NCBI GenBank assembly: GCA_963788215.1
Contig: CAWBFX010000010.1
Span: forward strand, 1 to 64,000
Direction: 5' to 3'
Length of the DNA: 64,000 nt
DNA from: AC-32 sp963788215
GTDB taxonomy: Bacteria > Actinomycetota > Thermoleophilia > Gaiellales > Gaiellaceae
The notes under the pieces were generated by a model. That model made no database searches. It saw only the letters and a list, made by a program, of their open reading frames with translations, and had not been told where the DNA came from. Shown piece by piece: positions 1 to 8,405 of this stretch. How positions within the stretch are numbered: the stretch's first letter is position 1; each line of letters begins with the position of its first letter. The position numbers and the translations under genes were made by a program.

Positions 1-75
1 CGGGACCTGCCAGAGGTCGTCCACGAGCTCCCTGATCTCGTCGTGCAGCCTGTCTATGTCGTCTCGCTTTCGCAT
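1..75 (-). CDS. Hsp20-like small heat shock protein, N-terminus only (partial)
   Basis: An ATG at 75 opens a reading frame that runs off the window edge. Only 25 residues are visible, starting MRKRDDIDRLHDEIREL and ending DDLWQVP. This acidic, amphipathic helix followed by DLWQVP resembles the N-terminal arm of actinobacterial Hsp20/alpha-crystallin proteins, which are ATP-independent cytoplasmic holdases. The alpha-crystallin domain itself lies outside the window, so the family call rests on the short arm alone. The gene is divergent from rmlA with roughly 100 nt between them. No strong Shine-Dalgarno is seen. Confidence 0.4.
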   Translation of the reverse strand, partial: MRKRDDIDRLHDEIRELVDDLWQVP

Positions 76-174
76 ATCTTGGGGGTACCGCGGATGTTTC
101 CCTCTTACGTCCCACGGTAGTCGCGACAAAGTTAGCAAGCGCTAGCTTTGAGCCGGAGCCAATACGATCCCTTC

Positions 175-945
175 GTGACAAACGGGCTCAAAGGCGTGAT
201 CCTGGCCGGTGGCACCGGCTCGCGGCTCCATCCGCTCACGCGGATCACGAACAAGCACCTGCTGCCGGTCTACGACCGGCCGATGGTGAACTGGGCGATC
301 GAGGCGCTGGTGAAGGCGGGCGTGACCGAGCTGATGCTCGTGACGGGCGGGACGCACGCGGGCGAGTTCTTCCGCCTGCTCGGCAACGGGCACGAGTACG
401 GCATCGAGCGGCTGTTCTACGCGTACCAGGACAAGCCCGGCGGGATCGCGGAGGCGCTCGGGCTCGCGGAGCGGTTCGGCCGCGGCGGGCGGATCGTCGT
501 GATGCTCGCCGACAACGTGGTCGAGCGCTCGCTGGCGCCGCCGGTCGAGAATTTCCGCGCACAGGAGCGCGGCGGGCGGATCCTGCTCGCGCGGCTCGAG
601 GAGCCGGAGCACCTGCGCCACCTCGGAGTCGCCGAGCTCGACGGCGACCGCGTCACGCATATCCACGAGAAGCCGGAGGAGCCGCCGAGCGAGTACGCGG
701 TCACCGGGATCTACTTCTACGACGAGCAGGTCTGGGACGTGCTGCCGACGCTCGAGCCGTCCGGCCGCGGCGAGCTCGAGATCACCGACGTGAACAACTG
801 GTACGTCCAGCAGGGCGCGATGGAGTACGACGTGCTCGAGGGCTTCTGGGGCGACGCCGGGGAGTCGATCGACGCGTACTACGAGGTCAACGACTTCGTT
901 CGCGCCAACGGCGCCAATAAGGAATGGTCGGCGGCGTCCGCGTAA
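175..945 (+). CDS. rmlA: Glucose-1-phosphate thymidylyltransferase (short RmlA type)
   Basis: Converts glucose-1-phosphate and dTTP to dTDP-glucose, the first step of dTDP-L-rhamnose synthesis in the cytoplasm. The nucleotide-binding signature LAGGTGSRLHPLT is at about residues 10-22, followed by NKHLLPVYDRPM, typical of the NTP-transferase fold. At 256 aa it matches the short RmlA-like form rather than the 290-aa enzyme. I chose GTG 175 because homology begins at once; an in-frame TTG at 148 would add nine residues but has no ribosome site. The 3' end overlaps rmlC by 22 nt, so the two are probably co-translated. Confidence 0.88.
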   Translation: MTNGLKGVILAGGTGSRLHPLTRITNKHLLPVYDRPMVNWAIEALVKAGVTELMLVTGGTHAGEFFRLLGNGHEYGIERLFYAYQDKPGGIAEALGLAERFGRGGRIVVMLADNVVERSLAPPVENFRAQERGGRILLARLEEPEHLRHLGVAELDGDRVTHIHEKPEEPPSEYAVTGIYFYDEQVWDVLPTLEPSGRGELEITDVNNWYVQQGAMEYDVLEGFWGDAGESIDAYYEVNDFVRANGANKEWSAASA

Positions 946-1385
946 TCCCGCTGCAGCGCTTCGAGGACGGACGCGGCTGGTTCATGGAGCTGATGCGAGC
1001 CTCGCAGCTGCCTCTGCCCGTGCGGCAGTCGAACCTCGTCTGGTCTCGCAAGGGCGTGATCCGCGGCCTCCACTACCACGAGCGCGGCCAGTGCGACCTC
1101 TTCGCCTGCCTCCAGGGGATGGTCCGGGTCGTCGTTCTCGACCGCGAGTCGGGCGAGACGTTCACCGAGGACATCGGCGAGGAGAATCCGGCCGCCGTCT
1201 GGATCCCCGGCCACCACGCGCACGGCTACGAGGCGCTGACCGATTGCCTGTTCCTCTACCACGTGACCGAGGAGTACGACCGCGGCGACCCCGACGAGCA
1301 CGAGGTCCCGTGGAACGACCCACGCGTCGCGCACCTCTGGAGCACCGAATCGCCGATCCTGTCGGAGCGGGACGCGGTTTCCTGA
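924..1385 (+). CDS. rmlC: dTDP-4-dehydrorhamnose 3,5-epimerase
   Basis: Epimerises C3 and C5 of dTDP-4-keto-6-deoxyglucose (third rhamnose step). The 153-aa protein is a compact cupin. RGLHYHERGQCDLF holds the conserved catalytic histidine region, and GYEALTDCLFLYHVTEEY plus the late WNDP motif match the family C-terminus. It is shorter than the usual 180 aa, mainly at the N-terminus, where it begins directly with the strand before RGWFMEL. The start ATG lies inside rmlA and the stop abuts the rmlD coding region, so this is a tight rmlACD operon. Confidence 0.88.
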   Translation: MVGGVRVIPLQRFEDGRGWFMELMRASQLPLPVRQSNLVWSRKGVIRGLHYHERGQCDLFACLQGMVRVVVLDRESGETFTEDIGEENPAAVWIPGHHAHGYEALTDCLFLYHVTEEYDRGDPDEHEVPWNDPRVAHLWSTESPILSERDAVS

Positions 1386-2146
1386 TCACCGGCGCGAGCG
1401 GTCAGCTCGGCGCCGCGCTGCAGGAGGTCTTTCCGGAGGCCGACGCGCGCTCCCGCGCGGAGCTCGACGTCACGCGCCCGATCGACCTTGTAACACAGTG
1501 TTACTTGGTGCTTCACGCTGCGGCCTGGACGGACGTCGATGGAGCGGAGGGCGATCCGGTCGGCGCCCGGCTCGTGAACGTCGAGGGGACGCGGAACGTC
1601 GCCGCGCTCGGTGTGCCGGTCGTCTACTACTCGACCGACTACGTCTTCGACGGGACGAAGCAGGAGCCGTACGTCGAGTCGGACGAGCCGAGTCCGCTCT
1701 CGGTGTACGGCCGAACGAAGCTCGATGGCGAGCGCGAGGTCCGCGAAGGCTGGATCGTCCGCAGCTCATGGCTCTTTGGCTGGAAAGGGCGCAACTTCGT
1801 CAAGACGATGCTCGAGCTCGGCCGTGACCGCGACGAGGTGAGGGTCGTCGCCGACCAGGTCGGTTCGCCTACGTACGTCGGCCACCTCGCCGAGGCGACG
1901 CGTGAGCTGCTCGCGCGCCCGCAGGGGACGTGGCACCTTGCGGCGGAGGGCGAATGCTCGTGGGCCGAGTTCGCGCGCGCGATCTTCGAAGAGGCCGGGC
2001 TCGAGACGAAAGTCCGCGAGATCACGACCGATGAGCTCGGCCGCCCGGCCCCGCGGCCGGCGTACTCGGTGCTCCGAAGCGAAAAGGGCGCGCCGCGCCT
2101 ACCCCACTGGCGCGAAGGCCTGCGGGCCTGCCTCCAGCGCCTTTAA
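1310..2146 (+). CDS. rmlD: dTDP-4-dehydrorhamnose reductase (start uncertain)
   Basis: NAD(P)H-dependent SDR that makes dTDP-L-rhamnose. The Rossmann motif LITGASGQLG, the active-site stretch YYSTDYVFDG and YGRTKLDGE (Tyr-xxx-Lys) are all present, and HAAAWTDVDGAE is the typical RmlD signature. No ATG, GTG or TTG lies at the natural N-terminus near 1379-1382, where the frame reads GFLITG. The nearest accepted start in frame is GTG 1310, inside rmlC, preceded by GAGG; it adds about 24 residues of unlikely sequence. A CTG start at 1382, overlapping the rmlC stop, is the alternative. The stop TAA shares bases with the convergent rmlB stop. Confidence 0.82.
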   Translation: MERPTRRAPLEHRIADPVGAGRGFLITGASGQLGAALQEVFPEADARSRAELDVTRPIDLVTQCYLVLHAAAWTDVDGAEGDPVGARLVNVEGTRNVAALGVPVVYYSTDYVFDGTKQEPYVESDEPSPLSVYGRTKLDGEREVREGWIVRSSWLFGWKGRNFVKTMLELGRDRDEVRVVADQVGSPTYVGHLAEATRELLARPQGTWHLAAEGECSWAEFARAIFEEAGLETKVREITTDELGRPAPRPAYSVLRSEKGAPRLPHWREGLRACLQRL

Positions 2147-3129
2147 CGCCACGCCGCCTCGTCGACCGGCGCACGGTCGCGAAGCGGTTCCCACCAGTCG
2201 CGGTTGTCCGCGTACCAGCGCACGGTCTGGGCGATCCCCTCGTCCCAGCCGATCTCTTCCGACCAGCCGAGCGCGCGCAGCTTCGACGAGTCGAGCAGGT
2301 ACCGCCGGTCGTGTCCGGGCCGGTCGGGGACGATCGTCTTGAGCGACGCGTCCTTCCCGGTCAGCTCGAGCACCACGTCGGCGACCTCCTCGACCGAGCG
2401 CTCGACGCCTGAGCCCACGTTGTACGTCTCGCCGGGCTCGCCGCGCTCGAGGACGAGCTCGATCGCGCGGCAGTGGTCGAGCACGTGGAGCCACTCGCGC
2501 TTGTTCTGCGTCGACGCATAGAGCGGCAGTGCGAGGTCGTCCAGCGCGTGCGTCGTGAACAAAGGAATGACCTTCTCCGGGAACTGGAACGGCCCGTAGT
2601 TGTTCGAGCAGTTCGTGATGGTCGTCGGTAGCTCGAAGGTCTCGAAGTACGACCGCACGTAGTGGTCGGCCGCGGCCTTCGACGCGTTGTACGGCGTCCG
2701 CGGCCGGTAGGGCGACTCCTCCGAGAACGACTCGTCAGAATCCAGTGCGAGGTCGCCATAGACCTCGCACGTCGAGATGTGGTGGAACCGCGTCACGCCC
2801 TGGCGCCGAGAAGCCTCGAGCAGCTGCTGCGTCCCGAGCACGTTCGTCCGCGCGAAGAGCGCGGGGTCCTGCACGGCCAGCGAGTTGTGCGACTCGGCCG
2901 CGAAGTTCACGACCACGTCGAGGTCGTGCTCGGCGAGCGTCTGCTCCGCGAGCTCGAGGTCGGCGATGTCGCCCTGCACGAAGGGCACGCCCTCGGGCAC
3001 GTTCTCCCGGACGCCCGCGTAGGTGAGCAGGTCGTAGGCGACGACGTGGTCGTCGGGCCGCCGCTCGAGCCAGTAGCGGACGAAGTTCGAGCCGATGAAC
3101 CCGGCCGCGCCGGTGACCAGCAAGCGCAT
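2143..3129 (-). CDS. rmlB: dTDP-glucose 4,6-dehydratase with a Cys in the active-site triad
   Basis: Catalyses dTDP-glucose to dTDP-4-keto-6-deoxyglucose, completing the rml set here. The 328-aa extended SDR has TGAAGFIGSNF at its N-terminus, YNASKAAADH (Tyr-xxx-Lys) near residue 150, and the family motif NCSNNYGPFQFPEK. In E. coli RmlB the catalytic segment is STDEVYG; here it reads STCEVYG, so the aspartate that protonates the leaving C6 hydroxyl is a cysteine. Transcribed toward rmlD, with the two stop codons overlapping in a TTAA tetramer. The start ATG at 3129 fits the Rossmann strand. Confidence 0.9.
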   Translation of the reverse strand: MRLLVTGAAGFIGSNFVRYWLERRPDDHVVAYDLLTYAGVRENVPEGVPFVQGDIADLELAEQTLAEHDLDVVVNFAAESHNSLAVQDPALFARTNVLGTQQLLEASRRQGVTRFHHISTCEVYGDLALDSDESFSEESPYRPRTPYNASKAAADHYVRSYFETFELPTTITNCSNNYGPFQFPEKVIPLFTTHALDDLALPLYASTQNKREWLHVLDHCRAIELVLERGEPGETYNVGSGVERSVEEVADVVLELTGKDASLKTIVPDRPGHDRRYLLDSSKLRALGWSEEIGWDEGIAQTVRWYADNRDWWEPLRDRAPVDEAAWR

Positions 3130-3150
3130 GCGGCTGAGTCTACGGGGCGT

Positions 3151-4548
3151 TCAGCAGCGCTCGGCTCGCCTGAGTACGGAGCCTGGCTCCGACCGGCTGG
3201 GCTCGAGCTGCTGGGCGCGCTGCAGGTACGGAACGGCCTCGCTGCACCGGCCGAGCCGGTAGAGGGTGTAGCCGAGGTTGTAGTTCGCGTAGCCCTCGTA
3301 GGGGTCGGACGGCCCGGCGCCGCGGAGCGCCTGGACGGACTGCTGCAGAAGCGGAAGCGCACTTGCGTAGTTCCCTTGCTGCATCAGCGCGTACCCGCGG
3401 TCGTTGAGCGCGTGCCCGCCGCCGCTCACCGGCGCAGGCGGCGCAGGCGGGGGCGGTGGCGGTGGCGGTGGAGCGGGAGCCGGGGCGGTCGTCTCGTGCG
3501 TGATCGTCTGCCGGACGGTCGTCGTCCCGCCGGGCCCGGCGACCGTGCGCGTCACGACCAGGCGCTCGGGGGAGGCACTTCCACCCGAGACGAGGACGGC
3601 GGCCACGGCACCGATCGCGGCGGCGAGCGCGAGCAATGCGGCCGGAATGAGATAGCGAAGCGCCGAACGTCGCCTGACCGGCACCGGCGCGGCCGGGGCG
3701 AGACGCGCTGTCGTCCCGGCTCCTTCGTGGAGCGCGTGGCGGAGCTCCGCGACGAACTCGCGGGCCGAGCCGTAACGGGCGCCCGGATCCTTCGCCAGCG
3801 CCCGCTGGAAGACGGGGTCGACCTCGGGCGGGAGGTTCTTGCAGAACTCGAAGATCGACGGAACCGGCGCGTTGACGTGTGCTGCGGCCTCGGCGGCCGT
3901 CGACTCCCGCGCGAACGGCCGGTGGCCGCTGAGCAGCTCGTAGGCGACGACCGCGAGCGCATAGAGGTCGCTCGCCGGGCCTGAGCGGTGACCGGCCGCC
4001 TGCTCGGGCGAGAGGTAGCCCGCGGTGCCGAGGACCGTGCCGGTCAACGTCAGCGACTGGAGTCCCGCCGCGCTCGCGATCCCGAAGTCCGCCACCCGCA
4101 CCTCGTCGCGCTCGTTCAGGAGCAGGTTCGCCGGCTTGACGTCGCGATGGACGATCCCGCGGGCGTGTGCTGCGTCGAGAGCCGTGGCCGCCTGCTCGAG
4201 CCATGCGAGCGCCCGCCCGGGAGGCTGCGCGCCGTCCTGCCGGATCCGCTGCTCGAGCGAGCCGCCGGCGAGGTGCTCCATCACGATGAACGGCCGTCCC
4301 TCCCATTCGCCGACGTCGAAGATCGTCACGGCCCCGGGCTGGCCCGAAAGCCGCGCCGCGGCCAGGCCTTCGCGCTTGAACCGCTCTCGGATGGCGGCAT
4401 CCGGCGCGTAGCGCTCGGCGAGCAGCTTGACGACCACTTTCCGGCCGAGAACCTCGTCGGTCGCGGCGTAGATGTCGCCCATCGCTCCGCGCCCGATCAG
4501 GCGTGGAGCGCGGTACCGCGCGGGCAGAACCTCCGTCTGAACAGCCAT
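3151..4548 (-). CDS. Membrane Ser/Thr protein kinase with extracytoplasmic TPR domain
   Basis: Hanks-type kinase, 465 aa. Residues about 12-270 hold the catalytic domain: Gly loop GRGAMGDIYA, VVVKLL lysine, HRDVKPANLL catalytic loop, DFGIAS and SPEQ. A basic stretch precedes one membrane helix (LIPAALLALAAAIGAVAAVL, about 310-330). A long proline run follows, then a C-terminal tetratricopeptide-like region (about 385-465) with the repeat GYALMQQGNYASALPLLQ. The TPRs should sit outside the membrane, so they may sense or bind a periplasmic or cell-wall partner. The gene stands alone between rmlB and the divergent SpoIID gene. Confidence 0.85.
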   Translation of the reverse strand: MAVQTEVLPARYRAPRLIGRGAMGDIYAATDEVLGRKVVVKLLAERYAPDAAIRERFKREGLAAARLSGQPGAVTIFDVGEWEGRPFIVMEHLAGGSLEQRIRQDGAQPPGRALAWLEQAATALDAAHARGIVHRDVKPANLLLNERDEVRVADFGIASAAGLQSLTLTGTVLGTAGYLSPEQAAGHRSGPASDLYALAVVAYELLSGHRPFARESTAAEAAAHVNAPVPSIFEFCKNLPPEVDPVFQRALAKDPGARYGSAREFVAELRHALHEGAGTTARLAPAAPVPVRRRSALRYLIPAALLALAAAIGAVAAVLVSGGSASPERLVVTRTVAGPGGTTTVRQTITHETTAPAPAPPPPPPPPPAPPAPVSGGGHALNDRGYALMQQGNYASALPLLQQSVQALRGAGPSDPYEGYANYNLGYTLYRLGRCSEAVPYLQRAQQLEPSRSEPGSVLRRAERC

Positions 4549-4700
4549 CGCGACAGAATTCCCGCGGATCCCCCATCGCGAAACAGTTGGAAACAGGTTG
4601 TAAGGAACAGGGAAAGCAGCGGAGGGGTGCGCTACCCTCCAGGTCTCTGGCTTGCGGCCGGCCCTACAGGATCCAGTCGCGCCGCCGACACTGAGGCCGA

Positions 4701-6341
4701 ATGGTCAGCAAATTCGCAGCATCCGTTCTCGCCGCTCTCGGCCTCGCCGTTCCGGCTGCCCACGCGCCGAAATCGGCCCATTCGCACTCGAACGCCGCGC
4801 ATTCGTCGCGGCGGCAGGCGCTGCCGGCGATCTTCGTGGTCGGCCACGGCTGGGGCCACGGCGTCGGGCTCGCCCAGTACGGCGCGTACGGGTACGCGCT
4901 GCACGGATGGTCGTTCGACCAGATCATCGGCCACTACTTCCCGGACACGACGCTCGGCGACACACAGAAGAAGAGCGTCCGGGTCCTGCTTGCACCCGCG
5001 GCGCGGCGGGTGGTCGTGTCGTCGAAGGCGCCCTTCTGGCTGCGCGACGGCAGGGGGATGAAGCACAAGCTCCTGGCAGGCTCGTACGCCTTCGGGCCTA
5101 CGCTGAAGATCAAGCTCAGGCCGGCGAAACCGGCGAAGAAGCTCCGGCCGCCGCTGCTCTTCTCGCCAGGGGCCGCGCCGCTCGCCCTCGGGGGGCGGGG
5201 CTATCGAGGCGCGCTGCGCGTGAAACCGGCGGGCCGCGGCCTTCAGGTCGTGAACACGGTCGCTCTCGACTCCTACCTGCGCGGAGTCGTCCCCTCGGAG
5301 ATGCCGAACCGCTGGCCGGCCGAGGCGCTGGCCGCGCAGGCGATCGTCGCCCGCACCTACGCGCTCGCGCACCTGCACGGCGGTGACTTCGACGTCTACT
5401 CGGACACTCGCAGCCAGGTCTACGGCGGGATCGCTGCCGAAGCCGCGAGCAGCGACGCCGCTGTCGCCGAGACCGCCGGCCAGGTCGTCCTCTACGACGG
5501 CGAGCTCGCCGACACGTTCTTCTTCTCCAGCTCCGGCGGACGGACCGCGAACGTCCAGGACGTCTGGGGCGGCGAAGCGGTGCCGTACCTCGTCTCCGTC
5601 TCCGACCCGTACGACACGCTCTCGCCGTACCACAACTGGGGGCCGCTCCGATTCGGGCCGGCGCTGCTTGCCCGGAAGTTCGGGGTCCCGGGCAAGATCG
5701 CCGACTTCCGCGCGAACGTGGCGCCGTCCGGACGGGTGCGCACCGTGACTCTCGTCGGGACACGCGGGCAGCGGACGGTGACCGGCGCGGCGGTTCGCTC
5801 GGCGCTCGGCCTCCGCTCGACCTGGTTCCGGCTCGGCCTGCTGAGCCTGACGGCGCAGACGAAGACCGTTGCCTACGGCTCTGCCGGGCGGCTGGCGGGC
5901 GTGGCGCGCGGCACGTCCAGCGTCACCCTCGAGGAACGCCCGTACGGCTCGTCGTGGCGGTCTGCGGGCCGCGTGAGCGTCGCGAACGGCGCGGTCACGG
6001 TCACGGTCCACCCACGGCAGACGACGGACTACCGGCTCCAGAGCGGCGGCTTCCGCAGCGGCCCCGTCAGGGTCTCCGTGTCGCCGGCCGTGGACCTCAC
6101 CGCGGGCAGCGACTTCACTTCCGTCAGCGGCCAGGTCCACCCGGTCCTCGCGGGCGCAAGCGTCGAGGTCCAGCGGCTTCAGGGGTCGACGTGGGTTACG
6201 GTGGCGAGTACCACGACGAACTCGAACGGAGCATTCGCGGCAACGCTCAATCTCTCGCCGGGCAGCTATCGCGCTCGCGTGACGGCGGGACACGGCTGGG
6301 CGGTCGGCGTCTCCGAGACGCTCACGGTGGTCGCCCCATGA
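4701..6341 (+). CDS. SpoIID/LytB domain protein, secreted
   Basis: A 546-aa secreted protein with an N-terminal signal peptide (KFAASVLAALGLAVPAAHA). SpoIID-family proteins are lytic transglycosylases acting on denuded peptidoglycan, known from sporulation but also found in non-sporulating actinobacteria. The core LDSYLRGVVPSEMPNRWPAEA followed by AQAIVARTYAL lies around residues 190-225. The motif GWGHGVGLAQYGAYG, which in B. subtilis SpoIID lies at the C-terminus, is here at about residue 53, ahead of the core. The C-terminal 150 residues look like Ig-like or carboxypeptidase-regulatory domains. The stop overlaps the next ATG by 4 nt. Confidence 0.82.
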   Translation: MVSKFAASVLAALGLAVPAAHAPKSAHSHSNAAHSSRRQALPAIFVVGHGWGHGVGLAQYGAYGYALHGWSFDQIIGHYFPDTTLGDTQKKSVRVLLAPAARRVVVSSKAPFWLRDGRGMKHKLLAGSYAFGPTLKIKLRPAKPAKKLRPPLLFSPGAAPLALGGRGYRGALRVKPAGRGLQVVNTVALDSYLRGVVPSEMPNRWPAEALAAQAIVARTYALAHLHGGDFDVYSDTRSQVYGGIAAEAASSDAAVAETAGQVVLYDGELADTFFFSSSGGRTANVQDVWGGEAVPYLVSVSDPYDTLSPYHNWGPLRFGPALLARKFGVPGKIADFRANVAPSGRVRTVTLVGTRGQRTVTGAAVRSALGLRSTWFRLGLLSLTAQTKTVAYGSAGRLAGVARGTSSVTLEERPYGSSWRSAGRVSVANGAVTVTVHPRQTTDYRLQSGGFRSGPVRVSVSPAVDLTAGSDFTSVSGQVHPVLAGASVEVQRLQGSTWVTVASTTTNSNGAFAATLNLSPGSYRARVTAGHGWAVGVSETLTVVAP

Positions 6342-7771
6342 AACGGGCGCTGACCGCCGTCGCGGTTCTTACCGCGCTGGTGGTCCCGGCCGGCGCGCAG
6401 GCGTTCACCCCGAACGACCCACTCGCGCCGAAGCAGTGGTACCTCGTCCAGGACAAGACGTTCAATGCTTTCGAGCTGCTGCCTCCGCTGCCGGAGGTTC
6501 GCGTAGGCGTGATCGACACGGGCGTCGACCTCTCGCACCCGGAGCTGCGCTCGCAGATCGTCGCGTCGCGGAGCTTCGTCGGGGGCACGGTGAACGACAC
6601 CACTGGGCACGGGACCTTCGTCGCGGGTGAGATCGCCGCGATGGTCGACAACGGCCGCGGCATCGCCGGGCTTTCGCCGTCGGCCCGGCTGTTGATCGCC
6701 AAGGTCGTGGGCGACGACGGCACCGTTTCGCCGTCGGTCGAGGCGCAGGCGATCCGCTGGGTCGTCGCACGCGGCGCGCGCGTCGTGAACGTGAGCCTCG
6801 GCGGCGTGCGCGACCCGCAGGACGGGCAGCACTCCGGTTTCTCGCCGGTCGAGCAGCGCGCGATCGACTACGCGGTCTCCCAGGGCGCGCTCGTCGTCGC
6901 GTCGGTCGGCAACAACCCCTACGAAGGCGGCGGCCCGTGGCCGTTCGCCGGCTACCCGGCGGCGCTCCCGCACGTGCTCGGCGTGGGCTCGTTCGGCCGG
7001 GACGGGGACGTGTCGAGCTTCTCGAACCGCGACGACCGCTACGTCGACCTCGTCGCGCCCGGCGAGGACATGTTCTCGCTCCTCCCGCGCGCGCTGACGG
7101 CCAAGAACCCGACCTGCGTCGACCAGGGCTACTCCGACTGCGGCCCGAAGGATTTCCGCCACGCATCCGGGACGTCGTTCTCGGCAGCGCAGGTGTCGGC
7201 GGCCGCGGCGATGCTGTTCGCGCTCCACCCGGGCCTGAGGCCCGACCAGGCCTCGGAGCTGCTCGAGCACTCCGCGACGCTCGCGACACCCGCGAACGGC
7301 TGTGGGGACTGCCTCGCCGGGCGGGACGCGCTCAGCGGCTGGGGCAAGCTCGACATCGCCGCGGCAGTCCACGTGCTGCGGAACGCGAAGCTGCCGGTCC
7401 GCGACCGCTTCGAGCCCGACGACAACGTCTCGCTCGGAACCCCCATCCGGAAGCCGACCCTCCGGGTCCGGGCGACGGCGGATTACTGGGACGACCGCAA
7501 CGACGTCTATCGCATCAGGCTGAAGCGCGGCCAGAGGGTCCGCGTGGTTGCGAAGGCCCGCGACGTGGACGTCTCGATCGTGCTCTGGAAGCCGGGCCTG
7601 CACTCGCTCGCCCGTGCGGTCCCCACGCTTCGCGCCCGTCGCTCGGTGCACGGCCTCGGCGTGAAGGAGCGGCTCCGCTACCGGGCCGCGAAGACGGGCT
7701 GGTATTCGCTGCAGGTCGCCGTGGCCAAGCCCGGCGCGGGCGCGTACACCCTCCGCGTCACCCGCCGCTGA
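6338..7771 (+). CDS. Subtilisin-like S8 serine protease, secreted
   Basis: A 477-aa exported protease starting MKRALTAVAVLTALVVPAGA (signal peptide). The catalytic triad is visible: Asp in VGVIDTGVDLSHPEL, His in TTGHGTFVAGEIAA, Ser in ASGTSFSAAQVSAAAAML. The C-terminal 110 residues (after about 365) form a beta-rich domain like bacterial pre-peptidase domains. No propeptide of usual length separates signal peptide and catalytic domain. Its ATG overlaps the SpoIID stop (ATGA), so the pair is translationally coupled and probably acts together at the envelope. Confidence 0.88.
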   Translation: MKRALTAVAVLTALVVPAGAQAFTPNDPLAPKQWYLVQDKTFNAFELLPPLPEVRVGVIDTGVDLSHPELRSQIVASRSFVGGTVNDTTGHGTFVAGEIAAMVDNGRGIAGLSPSARLLIAKVVGDDGTVSPSVEAQAIRWVVARGARVVNVSLGGVRDPQDGQHSGFSPVEQRAIDYAVSQGALVVASVGNNPYEGGGPWPFAGYPAALPHVLGVGSFGRDGDVSSFSNRDDRYVDLVAPGEDMFSLLPRALTAKNPTCVDQGYSDCGPKDFRHASGTSFSAAQVSAAAAMLFALHPGLRPDQASELLEHSATLATPANGCGDCLAGRDALSGWGKLDIAAAVHVLRNAKLPVRDRFEPDDNVSLGTPIRKPTLRVRATADYWDDRNDVYRIRLKRGQRVRVVAKARDVDVSIVLWKPGLHSLARAVPTLRARRSVHGLGVKERLRYRAAKTGWYSLQVAVAKPGAGAYTLRVTRR

Positions 7772-8405
7772 GCAGCTCGTCCTCGGGCACCTCGCGGATC
7801 TGACGCGCAGGGTTCCCGACGACGACCGCGCCCGCGGGGACGTCGCGCAGGACGACCGCGCCGGCCCCGACGAACGCCTCCTCACCGACCTCGATCCCCG
7901 GCAGCAGGACCGCCGCGCCGCCGATCCTCGCTCCGCGCCTGACAGTCGGCCCTTTGCGGAGCGCGTGCCGGCGCTCGGTGCGCCCCATGAAGTTGTCGTT
8001 CGTGGTCACGACGCAAGGAGCGATGAAGACGTCCTCCTCGAGGGTCGAGTACGCCGTCACGTAGGCGTCCGCCTGGATCTTCGTGCGCGCCCCGACGGTG
8101 GTGTCGTTCTCGACGAGCGAGCCTCGGCCGACGACGACGTCGTCGCCGATCTCGCAGCGCTCGCGGACGCAGGCCTGGTCGCCGACGATCACTCGCTCGC
8201 CGAGCGTCGTCCCGGCGAAGACGATCGCGCCGGTCGAGACGATCGTGCCGGCGCCGACCTCGAGCGGCGGCAGGTCTTCGCGCGCCGCGGTCGAGCGAGG
8301 CGAGAGGGCCGGCTGCTTGCCGACGACCGCGTAGTCGAGGATCCGGCAGCCCTCGCCGAGCACCGTCCCCGGGTAGACGATCGCGGTTGTCGCGACCTCT
8401 GTCAC
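7758..8405 (-). CDS. Hexapeptide-repeat N-acetyltransferase (WbpD-like)
   Basis: Left-handed parallel beta-helix acyltransferase, 215 aa, with many hexapeptide turns (VGAGTIVSTGAIVFAGTTLG and similar) and the C-terminal signature VVVGNPARQIREV. In the WbpABEDI pathway such an enzyme N-acetylates the 3-amino group of a UDP-sugar acid. Last gene of a four-gene minus-strand operon with a dehydrogenase, a Gfo/Idh oxidoreductase and a 2-epimerase, which makes that role likely but not proven. The start GTG overlaps the upstream stop as GTGA, which decides the start. The 3' end overlaps the convergent protease gene by 14 nt. Confidence 0.78.
   Translation of the reverse strand: MTEVATTAIVYPGTVLGEGCRILDYAVVGKQPALSPRSTAAREDLPPLEVGAGTIVSTGAIVFAGTTLGERVIVGDQACVRERCEIGDDVVVGRGSLVENDTTVGARTKIQADAYVTAYSTLEEDVFIAPCVVTTNDNFMGRTERRHALRKGPTVRRGARIGGAAVLLPGIEVGEEAFVGAGAVVLRDVPAGAVVVGNPARQIREVPEDELLSGG

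Noticed and set aside
142..704. Long minus-strand reading frames opposite rmlA, and many similar long antisense frames along the window
   Set aside because: They lie opposite clearly functional genes, are rich in Arg/Ala/Pro/Gly, show no family motifs and arise from high third-position G/C.
3425..3490. G/C-rich CGGTGG-type repeats as a possible short tandem repeat element
   Set aside because: They encode the proline-rich linker of the TPR kinase and are explained by codon use.
2662..3984. 440-codon plus-strand frame opposite rmlB and the TPR kinase
   Set aside because: It spans two real antisense genes and their gap, with Arg/Val/Leu-rich low-complexity content and no motif.
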